NCBI GenBank assembly: GCA_036397835.1
Contig: DASWIG010000300.1
Location: 1-64,000 of the forward strand
Direction: 5' to 3'
Source: DASWIG01 sp036397835
GTDB taxonomy: Bacteria > Acidobacteriota > Thermoanaerobaculia > Multivoradales > J023
Length of the DNA: 64,000 nt
Shown: positions 26,101 to 34,407 of the stretch, piece after piece
How the letters are laid out: each line of letters opens with the position of its first letter
Numbering within the stretch: the first letter of the stretch is position 1
The notes under the pieces: generated by a model
Database searches by the model: none
What the model was told of the DNA's origin: nothing
Seen by the model: the letters and a program-made list of their open reading frames with translations, nothing else
Position numbers and translations under genes: made by a program

Positions 26101-27976
26101 CGTGCTCGACGAGCGGGAGCTCGTCGAGCGCCGCCAGGGCGGCGAGCTGAGCGGTCTGGGTGAGGATCCACCGCGTGCCGAGCGAGGCCAGGATCCAGTG
26201 CAGGCGATCCTTGGGAAAGGCGGGCTCGAGAGGGACGTAGGCGCCGCCGGCCTTGAGGATGCCGAGCAGCGCCGGCACCATCTCGAGCGCGCGCTCGAGC
26301 ACGACCGCCACCGAGACCCCGGGCCGCACGCCGAGAGCGCGCAGATGCCACGCCAGTTGGTTGGCGCGGGCGTTGAGCTCGCCGTAGGTCAGCCGTTCGC
26401 CGCCGAAGACCACGGCCTCGGCTTCAGGACGGCGCGCGACCGCGGCCTCGAAGGTCTGCTGGATCGACAGCTCGGCGCAGTACGGGGCGTCGGTGTCGTT
26501 CCAGCCGACGACCAACTGATGCCGCTCGGCCGCGGAGATCAGCGGCAGCTCGCGCAGGCTCGCGTCGGGATCGGCGACGATGCTGCGCAAGAGCGTCCGG
26601 TAGTGGCTGACGGCGCGCGCGATCGAGGAGCGGTCGAAGAGGTCGTTGCGGTAGCCGAAGGAGCCGCCGAGACCTTCCGCGGTCTCCTGCATCATCAACA
26701 CCCAGTCGAACTTCGACGTCGGGTTGTCGAGCCGGAATGGGCGGAGAGTCAGCTCGGGCAGCTCCAGCGGCCGGACCGGCGCGTTGCCCAAGGAGAAAAC
26801 CACCTGGAAGAAGGGCGTATAGCTCAGGTTGCGCTCGGGCTGGAGCTCGTCGACGAGCTTCTCGAAGGGCAGGTCCTGGTGGGCCTGGGCGTCGAGGGTC
26901 ACGTCGCGCACCCGCCGCAGGAATTCGCCGAAGGCGAGGTGGCCGGCGGCGCCGCTGCGCAAGGCCAGGATGTTGACGAAGCAGCCGATCAGCGGCTCGG
27001 TTTCGGCGCGGGTGCGGTTGGCGACGGGCGTGCCGACGACCACGTCGCCGTGGTCGGCGTAGCGCGCGATGAGGACCTTGAAGGCGGCGAGCAGGGTCAT
27101 GAAGAGCGTCGCGCCGTGCCGCCGGCCGAGATCCTCGAGCCGGGCGGTCAAAGCCTCAGCGAGGCGGAAGGGCAGGTGGGCGCCCTCGAAGCTCTGCGTC
27201 GAGGGCCGTGGCCGGTCGGCGGGCAGTTGGGTGAGGACGGGAGCCGCGGCCAGTTGCTCTTTCCAGTATTTGAGCTGAGTGGCCAGCACCTCGCCGCGCA
27301 GCCACCCACGCTGCCAGAGAGCGAAATCGGCGTATTGGATCTCGAGCTCGGGCAAGGCCGGCGGCCGGTCACGGACGAAGGCCAGGTAGAGGGTGACCAC
27401 CTCGTGGACGAGCAGACCCATGGACCAGCCGTCGGCGACCACGTGGTGCAGGGTCAGGAGCAAGACGTGGTCCTGCTCGCCCAACCGTAACAGGAGGCGG
27501 CGCAACACCGGGCCGCGCACCAGGTCGAAAGGCCGAAACGATTCCTGTCGGGCCCATTCCTCGGCGGCCCCTTCGCGCTGCTCGTCGGGCAATCCCGAGA
27601 GGTCGACCCGCGGCAGCGGCCGGCGTTTCCACGCGGCGACGACCTGGACCGGCTGCTGGGCGTTCATGGTGAAGGTGGTGCGCAGCGCCTCGTGGCGTCT
27701 CTCGACCTCGTCGAGGGCGCGTTCCAGGGCCCGGGCGTCGAGACGGCCGCGGATGCGCACCGGGCTCTCGACGTTGTAGGCCGCGCTCTCGGGCATCATC
27801 TGCTGGATGAACCACAAGCGCTCCTGGGCGAAGGAGAGCGGGAGGTGCGCCGCGTCGTGCCGGCGGCGGGGAATCCGCGATCGGCTGCGGTCCTGCCGCT
27901 TATTCTGCAGGCGCAGCTCGAGCAGCGCCCGTTGCTTCGGAGTGAGCTCGGTGACGGTGACGGGGATGGCGTTCAT
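23180..27976 (-). CDS. NRPS module C-A(Cys)-T-E
   Basis: A 1598-aa protein. A short helical N-terminus (LTPKQRALLELRLQNKRQD) precedes the C domain (~45-475, LHHVVADGW). The A domain (~495-985) has complete core motifs (TIYTSGSTGTPKG, LGGATEATVWS, YRPGDRVRF, VTANGKLRRDAL). Its pocket reads DLYDFSLVWK by my alignment to GrsA, close to the cysteine code DLYNLSLIWK. The SGDWIP and GGATE features are also seen in known Cys A domains. T (~1010-1075) has FFELGGDSILAIQ, and E (~1090-1540) has VVHHLLVDGVSW. The C domain is a normal condensation type, not a cyclisation domain, so the residue should become D-Cys with a free thiol. Its start overlaps the previous stop (ATGA). Confidence 0.9.
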   Translation of the reverse strand: MNAIPVTVTELTPKQRALLELRLQNKRQDRSRSRIPRRRHDAAHLPLSFAQERLWFIQQMMPESAAYNVESPVRIRGRLDARALERALDEVERRHEALRTTFTMNAQQPVQVVAAWKRRPLPRVDLSGLPDEQREGAAEEWARQESFRPFDLVRGPVLRRLLLRLGEQDHVLLLTLHHVVADGWSMGLLVHEVVTLYLAFVRDRPPALPELEIQYADFALWQRGWLRGEVLATQLKYWKEQLAAAPVLTQLPADRPRPSTQSFEGAHLPFRLAEALTARLEDLGRRHGATLFMTLLAAFKVLIARYADHGDVVVGTPVANRTRAETEPLIGCFVNILALRSGAAGHLAFGEFLRRVRDVTLDAQAHQDLPFEKLVDELQPERNLSYTPFFQVVFSLGNAPVRPLELPELTLRPFRLDNPTSKFDWVLMMQETAEGLGGSFGYRNDLFDRSSIARAVSHYRTLLRSIVADPDASLRELPLISAAERHQLVVGWNDTDAPYCAELSIQQTFEAAVARRPEAEAVVFGGERLTYGELNARANQLAWHLRALGVRPGVSVAVVLERALEMVPALLGILKAGGAYVPLEPAFPKDRLHWILASLGTRWILTQTAQLAALAALDELPLVEHVLCVDGNATAGIDAASLRGALPALEKIHTAADLGLLGVDDPPSWTAPADLAYTIYTSGSTGTPKGVQVRHRPVINLIEWVNATLGVGPQDRLLFITSLCFDLSVYDVFGILAAGGTIRVASRAEVEDPQHLLRILCDEPITIWDSAPAALQQLAPLFPEAVQAQSPLRRVFLSGDWIPVSLPDRVRRVFPRARVISLGGATEATVWSNSYPIGEVDPRWPSIPYGRPMQNARYYALDARLDPCPIGIPGDLYIGGACLSAGYAGEPRLTADKYLPDPFSGRSDARLYRPGDRVRFQADGNLEFLGRVDHQVKIRGFRIELGEIEAALRRSPAVQEAVVLARRDGPGENRLVAYVIPRGDAPAVAELRGFLQDKLPEYMQPASFVFLDQFPVTANGKLRRDALPAPEAVTAGDCRPHIAPATPREERLAAIWSEVLGLESVSVDASFFELGGDSILAIQVIAKANQAGLGLSVRDVFRYQTVAELAALEGGAFATAPEPAAGPVPLSPIQQWFFEQDVRDAHHWNLSLLFEVREPLDPALLSRVMDRLVDHHDALRLRFDRTAEGWRQGYGRAAGAAPVHRVDVSALPEPSLRRAVTACAARVQASLDLSRGPLVRAVLLDGGPQPSRLLLVVHHLLVDGVSWRVLLDDLVTAYRQLERGVEIRLPAKTTSYGAWSRRLVEHARSDAVGSQLDAWLDLLPPTVPALPLDRESGANTMAATRTVSRVLSAEETRALVEELPAVFRSEINDVLLAALVRAFWRWTGEPSLLIDLEGHGREPIADDVDVSRTVGWMTSIYPVWLELVSESDPVATLKAVKQRLRSVPDRGLTYGLLRYLSPLPQPAEALRRSQPQVIFNYLGRLDRSGPVDSPLHLAPESKGPERSPASRRQHLLEVSGRVAGGRLDVSWSYSRELYDAATVNRLAEGFMAELRSLLEIARTGEAAAFTASDFPLADLDAGRLEQLESALAAVDGSA

Positions 27977-30900
27977 GTCGAATCCTCCGGATCTTGGTTA
28001 CGGCGCCGCCGCCAGGCCACGGGCCGCCTTTGCAGCTCCTGCTGAAGAACCTCCTCCAGCGCCTCGGCGGAGAGTCCCTGGATCTCCGCCAGCATCTCCG
28101 CCAGCTCGGCGTCCTTGCCGGCCTGCCGTTCGGTGATCGCGAGCGCGATCTCGGCCACGGTGGGCCGTTCGAAGACGTGGCGCAGCGCGATCTCGGCGCC
28201 GAGCTCGTCGCGGATCCGGGCGATCACCCGGGTGGCGTTGAGGGAATGGCCGCCGAGCTCGAAGAAGTCGTCGTGGATGCCGATCTCGTCGCGCCGCAGC
28301 ACCTCGCCCCAGATGGCGGCCACCCGCTCTTCGACCGGCGTGCGCGGTGGCTCGTAGGGCCTCCGGCGTTCCTCGGGCTGCCAGGGCATGGCCGCCAGCG
28401 CGCCGCGGTCGACCTTGCCGTTGCCGGTCAGCGGCAAGGCGCCGAGCCATACGAAAGCGGTGGGAATCATGTATTCCGGGAGCCGCTGCGCGAGGAAGGC
28501 CCGCAGCTCGTCCTGGGCGGGCGCCGCGCCGGCAGGCACCAGGTAACCGACCAGGACTTTGTCGCCCGCCCCCTCGCCGTGGGGGAGCACCACCGCCTGG
28601 GAGACCGCCGGGTGGCGGCTCAGCGCCACCTCGATCTCCCCGCTCTCGATGCGGAAGCCACGCACCTTGACCTGGTGATCGCGACGACCCAGGAACTCGA
28701 TCTGGCCGTCGGCCAGATAGCGGGCGAGATCGCCGGTATGGTAGAGGCGCCCGCCCCCGACGCCGCCCCGAGGATCGGGGACGAACCGCTCCGCGGTCCG
28801 CGCCGGTTGGCCCAGATAGCCTCGGGCCACGCCGTGGCCGCCGGTGCAGAGATAGCCCGGCACGCCCATGGGCACCGGCCGCATCGCCGCGTCGAGCAGA
28901 TAGACCGTGGAATGGGCGATCGGCCGGCCGATCGAGACCGAGCTGCCCACCTGCGCGGCGGCCGTGAGGGCGGCGCAGGTGGTGAACGTGGTGTTCTCGG
29001 TAGGACCATAGCCGTTGATGACCTGTCCGCCCGCGAGATGGTCAAGCGCCTTGCGCACGTGAGTCGGCGACAAGACGTCGCCGCCGGCGGCGATCTGGTG
29101 CAGGCAGCACAGGGAGTCAGGCTCGGCCTCGACCATCTGATTGACCAGCGCCGAGGTCAGCCACAGAGTGGTCGTGCGATATCGGCGCAGAGCTCCGGCG
29201 AGCTCGGCCAACGTCGGCGTGCCGGGGGGCATCAGGCGTAGTTGTCCGCCGTTGAGCAGAGCGCCCCAGACTTCGAACGTCGAGGCGTCGAAGGTCATCG
29301 GCGCGTGCTGCAGGAAGCGCTGGTCCTCGCCGAGCCGCGCGAAGCCGGTCTGGCGAACCAGCCGCACGACGTTGCCGTGGGTGACCGCCACGGCTTTGGG
29401 GCGGCCGGTCGAGCCGGAGGTGGAGAGCACGTAGGCCAGGCGGCCGGCCGACACCGGCGTTCCTGGCCCGGCTTCGCCGCTCGCCGGGGCCGTGGCGTCG
29501 AGCTCGAGGATACGCCCTTGCGAGATCGGCAAGCGTTGCCCCAGGTGCGGCTGCGCCAAGACCCAGTGAACGCCGGCGTCTTCGAGCACGAGCTGCAGCC
29601 GTTCCTGGGGATGGGCTGCCTCCAGGGGGACGTAGGCGGCGCCGGCCTTGAGGATCGCCAGGACCCCGACCACGAGCTCCGGCGAGCGTTCGGCGCAGAG
29701 GCCGACGCCGGCCTCCGGCCGCAAGCCGCGGGCTCGCAGCTCCCGCGCCAGGCGAGCGGCCCGAAGGTCGAGCTCGCGGTAGCTCAGATACCGGTCCTCG
29801 ATCGCCAGGGCGACGGCGTCGGGGACGCGTGCGGCCTGCGCCTCGAAGATCCCGTGGACGCTCGTTCCGGGCGGCTCGCTGCCCGCGCTGCCGCGCCACT
29901 CCACCAGGGCCTGATGGCGCTCGGCGGGGCCGATCACCGTATGCTCGCCGAGGCGCCGCCGCGGGTCGGCGGCGAGGCTCTCCAGCAGGCGTTGGAGGTG
30001 GTCCGTCAGGCGCCGGATCGTGGTGGGGTCGAAGAGGCCGGCCATGTACTCCCACGAAACCAGAACCTCGTCCGCCTTCTCGATCACCGAGAGCGTCAGG
30101 TCGAATTTCGCCGTGCGGGTCTCGACCTTGAGCGGCTCGAGGGTCAGCCCCTCGATCTCCGGTGGCTCCCGGACCGCGTTCTGCAGCGCGAACATCACCT
30201 GGAAGAAGGGCGTGCGGCTCATGTCGCGCCGTGGCTGCAGCTCCTCGACCAGGCGCTCGAAGGGCAGCTCCTGGTGGGCGAAGGCACCGAGCACGGCCTC
30301 GCGCACCCGCGCCAGGAGGTCGGCGAAGCTCGGATTGCCCGCCAGGCTGCTGCGCAGCACCAGGGTATTGACGAAGAAGCCGATCAGGCCCGCGGTCTCG
30401 CTCCGGTCGCGGTTGGCGATCGGGGTCCCCACGAGGACGTCGTCCTGACCGGCGTGGCGGTGCAGAAGCGCCTGCAAGGCGGCCACCAGGGTCATGAAGA
30501 ACGTCACGCCGTGCTCCCGGCCGAGGGAGCGCAGCGCCGCGGCGAGAGCGTCGGGCAAGGGCTGCGTCCAGGTCGCGCCGCGATAGCCGAGCACGGCCTG
30601 CCGTGGCCGGTCGGTGGGCAGGTCGAGGGCCGCCGGGGCGTCGGCGAGCTGCCGGCGCCAGTAGTCGAGGTGCTCGGCGAGCACGTCGCCCTGGAGCCAG
30701 GTGCGCTGCCAGTGGGCGTAGTCGGCGTATTGCAGGGGAAGCTCCGGCAACGCAGACGGCTCGCCGCGGGAGAAGGCCGCGTAGAGCGACTCGATTTCGC
30801 GGGCGAGCACCTCCCGCGACCAGGCGTCGGAGAGGATGTGGTGCAGAGTGGTCGCCAGCACGTGGTCTTCGGCGCCGAGACGCACGATCCGCAGGCGGAA

Positions 30901-33900
30901 CAATGGTCCGCGCCGAAGGTCGAAAGGCGCGAGGGCTTCGTCCCGCAGGAGGTCCCGCAGCTTCTCCTCGGCCGCGGCCGCGTTTTCGAGGTCGGAGAGC
31001 GGCAGGCTCACCGGCGCCGCCGGATGGACGATCTGAACCGGCTCGCCCGCCACGGTGTCGAAGGTGGTGCGCAGCACCTCGTGGCGCCGCACGATCTCGC
31101 TCAGGGTGCGCTCCAGCGCCCCCTGATCGAGACGGCCTTGCAGGCGCAGGGCGATCGGGATGTGGTAGGTGGGGTTGTGGGGATCGAGCTGCTGCAGGAA
31201 CCACAGGCGCTGCTGGGCGAAGGACAGCGGCAGGGGCTGGTCGCGCGGCACCGGCACCAGGGCGGGAGCCGCGTGCCGCGCAGAATCCGCCCCCAGGCTC
31301 GCGGCGAGCCCGGCCACCGTGGGGGTCTCGAAGATCTGCGGCAGCGAGACCTCGGCCCGGCACTCCTCACGCAACCGCGACACCACCCGCATGGCGAGCA
31401 GGGAATGCCCGCCGAGCTGGAAGAAGTTGTCGTCGGCGCCGACGCGCTCGAGGCCGAGCACCGAGGCCCAGACTCGTGCCACCACCTCTTCCTGCGGATT
31501 GCGGGGGGCCGCGTAGGCGGTGGCCGGCCCGATCTCGGGCGCCGGCAGCGCCTGGCGATCGACCTTGAGATTCGGCGTCAGGGGCAGCTCCGGCAGGAAG
31601 ACGAAGGCGTTGGGGATCTCGTATTCGGGCAGCCGGTCGCGGAGGAAGGCGCGCAACGCCTCGTCCTCCGGCGGCGGGCCGGGCGCGGCCACCAGGTAGG
31701 CGACCAGGCGCGGATCCCCCGGAGTGTCCTCGCGGACCGTGCAAACCGCCTCGCGAACTGCTTCGTGCCGCGCCAGGCCGGCTTCGATCTCCCCGAGCTC
31801 GATCCGGATCCCGTGGATCCGTACCTGATGGTCGAGGCGGCCGAGATAATCGAGCGCCCCGTCGCGCGCGAGACGCGCGCGGTCGCCGGTTCGGTACAGC
31901 CGCTCGCCGCGCCGGCCGCTGAACGGGTCCGGGATGAAGCGCTCGGCGGTGTGCCGGGGGTCTTGCTGATAGCCGCGCGCCAGACCGGTGCCGCCGAGGC
32001 ACAGCTCCCCGGGAAGCTCTTGCGGCAGCGGATGGAGATGGGCGTCGAGCACGTAGACCCTGAGGTTGGCGATCGGAGTGCCGATGGGGATGGGCCGGCG
32101 CTCGGGGTCGTTGGCGAGAGGCCACCAGGTGGCGTCGATGGCCGCCTCGGTAGGGCCGTATTGATTGATGAGCGCGGCGTCCAGGCCACAGCTCCGGACG
32201 CGCCGTGCCGTTTCACCGTCGAGGGCCTCGCCGCCGCTCAGGACGAGGCGCAGGTGGCGGCACAGCGCGATTCCCGGCTCCTCGAGGAAGAGTCGCAGCA
32301 TCGTCGGCACGAAGTGGACGACGCTCACCTCCTGCTCGGTGATCAGGCGCGCCAGGTAGGCCATGTCCTGGTGTCGATCCGGGGGCACCAGGATCAGCCG
32401 CGCTCCGGCCGCGAGCGGCGCGAAGATCTCCCACACCGAGAAGTCGAAGCCGAAGGGCGCCAGTTGCAGGACGGCGTCGCTCTCGGCGAGCGGGTAGGCC
32501 GACTGGCTCCACAGCAAGCGGTTGCACACCGCCCGGTGCGACACCACCACCCCCTTGGGGCGTCCCGTCGATCCCGAGGTATAGATGAGGTAGGCGGCGC
32601 CGGCGGCGGCGACCTCGAGGCCCAGAGCCGTGTCGTCCTCGCGGGCGATGGCCTCGGCGTCGCGGTCGAGCGCTACGACGTCGTAGCCGGTGGCGTCGAG
32701 CCGTTGCTCGCCCTCGGCGTCGACCAGGATCACGCGCGCCCCGCAGTCTTCCAACATGTGCCGGAGGCGGCGCGGGGGATTCGCGGGGTCGAGCGGGACG
32801 TACGCCCCCCCGGCCTTGAGCACGCCGAGCACCGCCACCGTCCTGGCGAGCGAACGGTCCATGGAGATCGCCACCCGGCTCTCGGGGCCCACGCCGCGCC
32901 GGCGCAGGTGTCGGGCGAGCTGATTGGCCCGGCGGTCGAGCTCGCCGTAGGCCAGGCTCCGGCCGCCGATCTGGACGGCGGTTTGCGTCGGCGTCGCCGC
33001 CGCCTGACGCTCCACGAGCTGGTGGAGGCCGCCGCGGAAGGAGATCTCGGCGTCGGTGGCGTTGAGCTCGTCGAGAGGACGCCGGTCGAGCTCGCCGTCA
33101 GGGTACCTCAGGGCGCGCAGACGGGCTCGGGGATCGCGGACGGCCTGCTCGACCAGACAGGCGAGCCAGCGCCCGAGAGCGGCGATGTCCTCGCGGCGGT
33201 AAAGGGCCGGGTCGTAGCGCAGCAGGGTGCTCAGATCGCCGCCCTGGCGCGCGCATTCGAGTCGGACGCCGAAGCGGCGCAGGCAACTGTAACGCCGGCG
33301 GATGGAGAACGCGCGGCCGTCGCCCGGGGGAGTCTCCGGCGCGGGCTCGACGAATTCGTAGCCGAAGGGGAAGAAGGTCACCCCCGAGCTGGCGACCAGG
33401 TCCCACGAGAAGTACTCCTCCCATGGCGCGGTCTCGCAGCGGCTGGCCGTGACCTGGTCCACCAGCTCGTCGAAGCGCAGCCCGGGGCGCAGCCGCGCCC
33501 GCACCGGCAGGTCCTTGGCGAAGAGCCCCAGGGCCTCCTTGAGCTCCAGGTACTTGCGGCCGTCGCAGGCGGCACCGACCACGACCTCGGAGCGCTCCAT
33601 CAGCCGTCCGAGCAGCGCCTGCCAGGCGGCCAGCAAGCACGTCGCGAGCGATGCTGAGCGCGGCGCGGCCCAGTCCTCGAGCGCGCGGACGGCCGCCGGC
33701 TCGATGCGGAAGGCGAGCGAGCAGGGCGCGAATTCGTGGCCTCCGTCGTGCCGCGCCGCCATCGGCAGCGCGAGGGCGGAGAGGCTCGAGAGGTCCCACT
33801 GGCGCCAATACGACCTGCCCTCCTCGGTGTCTTCGACCTCCAGGAGTCCGTTTTGCCATTCGGCGAGGTCGGCGTACTGTATGGGCTCGTCGGCGACATC

Positions 33901-34407
33901 CTCGCTCGCCAGGTGCGCGGCGTAGCACCGGTTGAGCTCCCGAGCCAGCAGGTCCAATGCGGCACCGTCCGCCGACAGTCCCGGCAGGGCGAGCGTCAGC
34001 ACCCATCGCTGCGGCGCGAGCCGTGCCAGGCAGAGGTGGAGAGGGGGGCCTTGCTCGAGGTCGAAGGGCCGTTGCCGGAGCTCTTCGAAGATGGCCTCGA
34101 GCTCCGCCTCCTGCTGCGCCTCGGCGCGGTCCGTGAGGTCCCGCTCGGCACAGGCCGGCGCACAGCGGTCCCGGATCACCTGACCCGGGACCTTGAGGCC
34201 GGAAACGCACTGATAGCAGGTGCGGAGGATCTCGTGGCGCTCCACCGTGGCCGCGAGCGCGGCGGCGAGAGCCTGCCGGTCGAGGTCGCCGCCGATTTCG
34301 ATCGCACCGACGACCCGATAAGCCTGGCCGCCGTCCACCCGGCCCAGGGACCAGAGATACCGCTGTTGCGGCGAGAGCCGAAATACCTCAGGGGCTAGCG
34401 CTGTCAT
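27973..34407 (-). CDS. NRPS: I-A-T-C-A(Val-like)-T
   Basis: A 2144-aa protein. Residues ~5-430 are a condensation-like domain with the catalytic motif replaced (HHxxxDG becomes PGLSADG), a candidate interface domain. A1 (~440-930) has all core motifs and pocket DFWHLGQIDK, Ser-like but not a clean match. T1 follows (FFQLGGHSLLAMR). The normal C domain (~1045-1480) has LHHILSDAWS (Ala for the Gly). A2 (~1490-1990) has pocket DAFWAGGTFK, near the Val code DAFWIGGTFK. T2 (FFELGGHSLNATR) is followed by a ~65-residue helical tail with Arg-rich end, perhaps a docking segment. The first A domain has no C domain of its own: the free C protein encoded just upstream, overlapping by four bases, would serve it. 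Confidence 0.9.
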   Translation of the reverse strand: MTALAPEVFRLSPQQRYLWSLGRVDGGQAYRVVGAIEIGGDLDRQALAAALAATVERHEILRTCYQCVSGLKVPGQVIRDRCAPACAERDLTDRAEAQQEAELEAIFEELRQRPFDLEQGPPLHLCLARLAPQRWVLTLALPGLSADGAALDLLARELNRCYAAHLASEDVADEPIQYADLAEWQNGLLEVEDTEEGRSYWRQWDLSSLSALALPMAARHDGGHEFAPCSLAFRIEPAAVRALEDWAAPRSASLATCLLAAWQALLGRLMERSEVVVGAACDGRKYLELKEALGLFAKDLPVRARLRPGLRFDELVDQVTASRCETAPWEEYFSWDLVASSGVTFFPFGYEFVEPAPETPPGDGRAFSIRRRYSCLRRFGVRLECARQGGDLSTLLRYDPALYRREDIAALGRWLACLVEQAVRDPRARLRALRYPDGELDRRPLDELNATDAEISFRGGLHQLVERQAAATPTQTAVQIGGRSLAYGELDRRANQLARHLRRRGVGPESRVAISMDRSLARTVAVLGVLKAGGAYVPLDPANPPRRLRHMLEDCGARVILVDAEGEQRLDATGYDVVALDRDAEAIAREDDTALGLEVAAAGAAYLIYTSGSTGRPKGVVVSHRAVCNRLLWSQSAYPLAESDAVLQLAPFGFDFSVWEIFAPLAAGARLILVPPDRHQDMAYLARLITEQEVSVVHFVPTMLRLFLEEPGIALCRHLRLVLSGGEALDGETARRVRSCGLDAALINQYGPTEAAIDATWWPLANDPERRPIPIGTPIANLRVYVLDAHLHPLPQELPGELCLGGTGLARGYQQDPRHTAERFIPDPFSGRRGERLYRTGDRARLARDGALDYLGRLDHQVRIHGIRIELGEIEAGLARHEAVREAVCTVREDTPGDPRLVAYLVAAPGPPPEDEALRAFLRDRLPEYEIPNAFVFLPELPLTPNLKVDRQALPAPEIGPATAYAAPRNPQEEVVARVWASVLGLERVGADDNFFQLGGHSLLAMRVVSRLREECRAEVSLPQIFETPTVAGLAASLGADSARHAAPALVPVPRDQPLPLSFAQQRLWFLQQLDPHNPTYHIPIALRLQGRLDQGALERTLSEIVRRHEVLRTTFDTVAGEPVQIVHPAAPVSLPLSDLENAAAAEEKLRDLLRDEALAPFDLRRGPLFRLRIVRLGAEDHVLATTLHHILSDAWSREVLAREIESLYAAFSRGEPSALPELPLQYADYAHWQRTWLQGDVLAEHLDYWRRQLADAPAALDLPTDRPRQAVLGYRGATWTQPLPDALAAALRSLGREHGVTFFMTLVAALQALLHRHAGQDDVLVGTPIANRDRSETAGLIGFFVNTLVLRSSLAGNPSFADLLARVREAVLGAFAHQELPFERLVEELQPRRDMSRTPFFQVMFALQNAVREPPEIEGLTLEPLKVETRTAKFDLTLSVIEKADEVLVSWEYMAGLFDPTTIRRLTDHLQRLLESLAADPRRRLGEHTVIGPAERHQALVEWRGSAGSEPPGTSVHGIFEAQAARVPDAVALAIEDRYLSYRELDLRAARLARELRARGLRPEAGVGLCAERSPELVVGVLAILKAGAAYVPLEAAHPQERLQLVLEDAGVHWVLAQPHLGQRLPISQGRILELDATAPASGEAGPGTPVSAGRLAYVLSTSGSTGRPKAVAVTHGNVVRLVRQTGFARLGEDQRFLQHAPMTFDASTFEVWGALLNGGQLRLMPPGTPTLAELAGALRRYRTTTLWLTSALVNQMVEAEPDSLCCLHQIAAGGDVLSPTHVRKALDHLAGGQVINGYGPTENTTFTTCAALTAAAQVGSSVSIGRPIAHSTVYLLDAAMRPVPMGVPGYLCTGGHGVARGYLGQPARTAERFVPDPRGGVGGGRLYHTGDLARYLADGQIEFLGRRDHQVKVRGFRIESGEIEVALSRHPAVSQAVVLPHGEGAGDKVLVGYLVPAGAAPAQDELRAFLAQRLPEYMIPTAFVWLGALPLTGNGKVDRGALAAMPWQPEERRRPYEPPRTPVEERVAAIWGEVLRRDEIGIHDDFFELGGHSLNATRVIARIRDELGAEIALRHVFERPTVAEIALAITERQAGKDAELAEMLAEIQGLSAEALEEVLQQELQRRPVAWRRRRNQDPEDST

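Noticed and set aside
23180..27976. Heterocyclisation (Cy) domain making a thiazoline from the Cys module.
   Set aside because: The condensation motif is LHHVVADGW, a normal C domain; the DxxxxD signature of Cy domains is absent.
29242..33657. Very long open frame on the plus strand opposite the NRPS genes (also 16214-19813, 34431-38393, 49484-53971).
   Set aside because: These are antisense shadows of GC-rich NRPS/PKS codons. They have biased composition, no known domains, and the opposite strand carries clear domain order.
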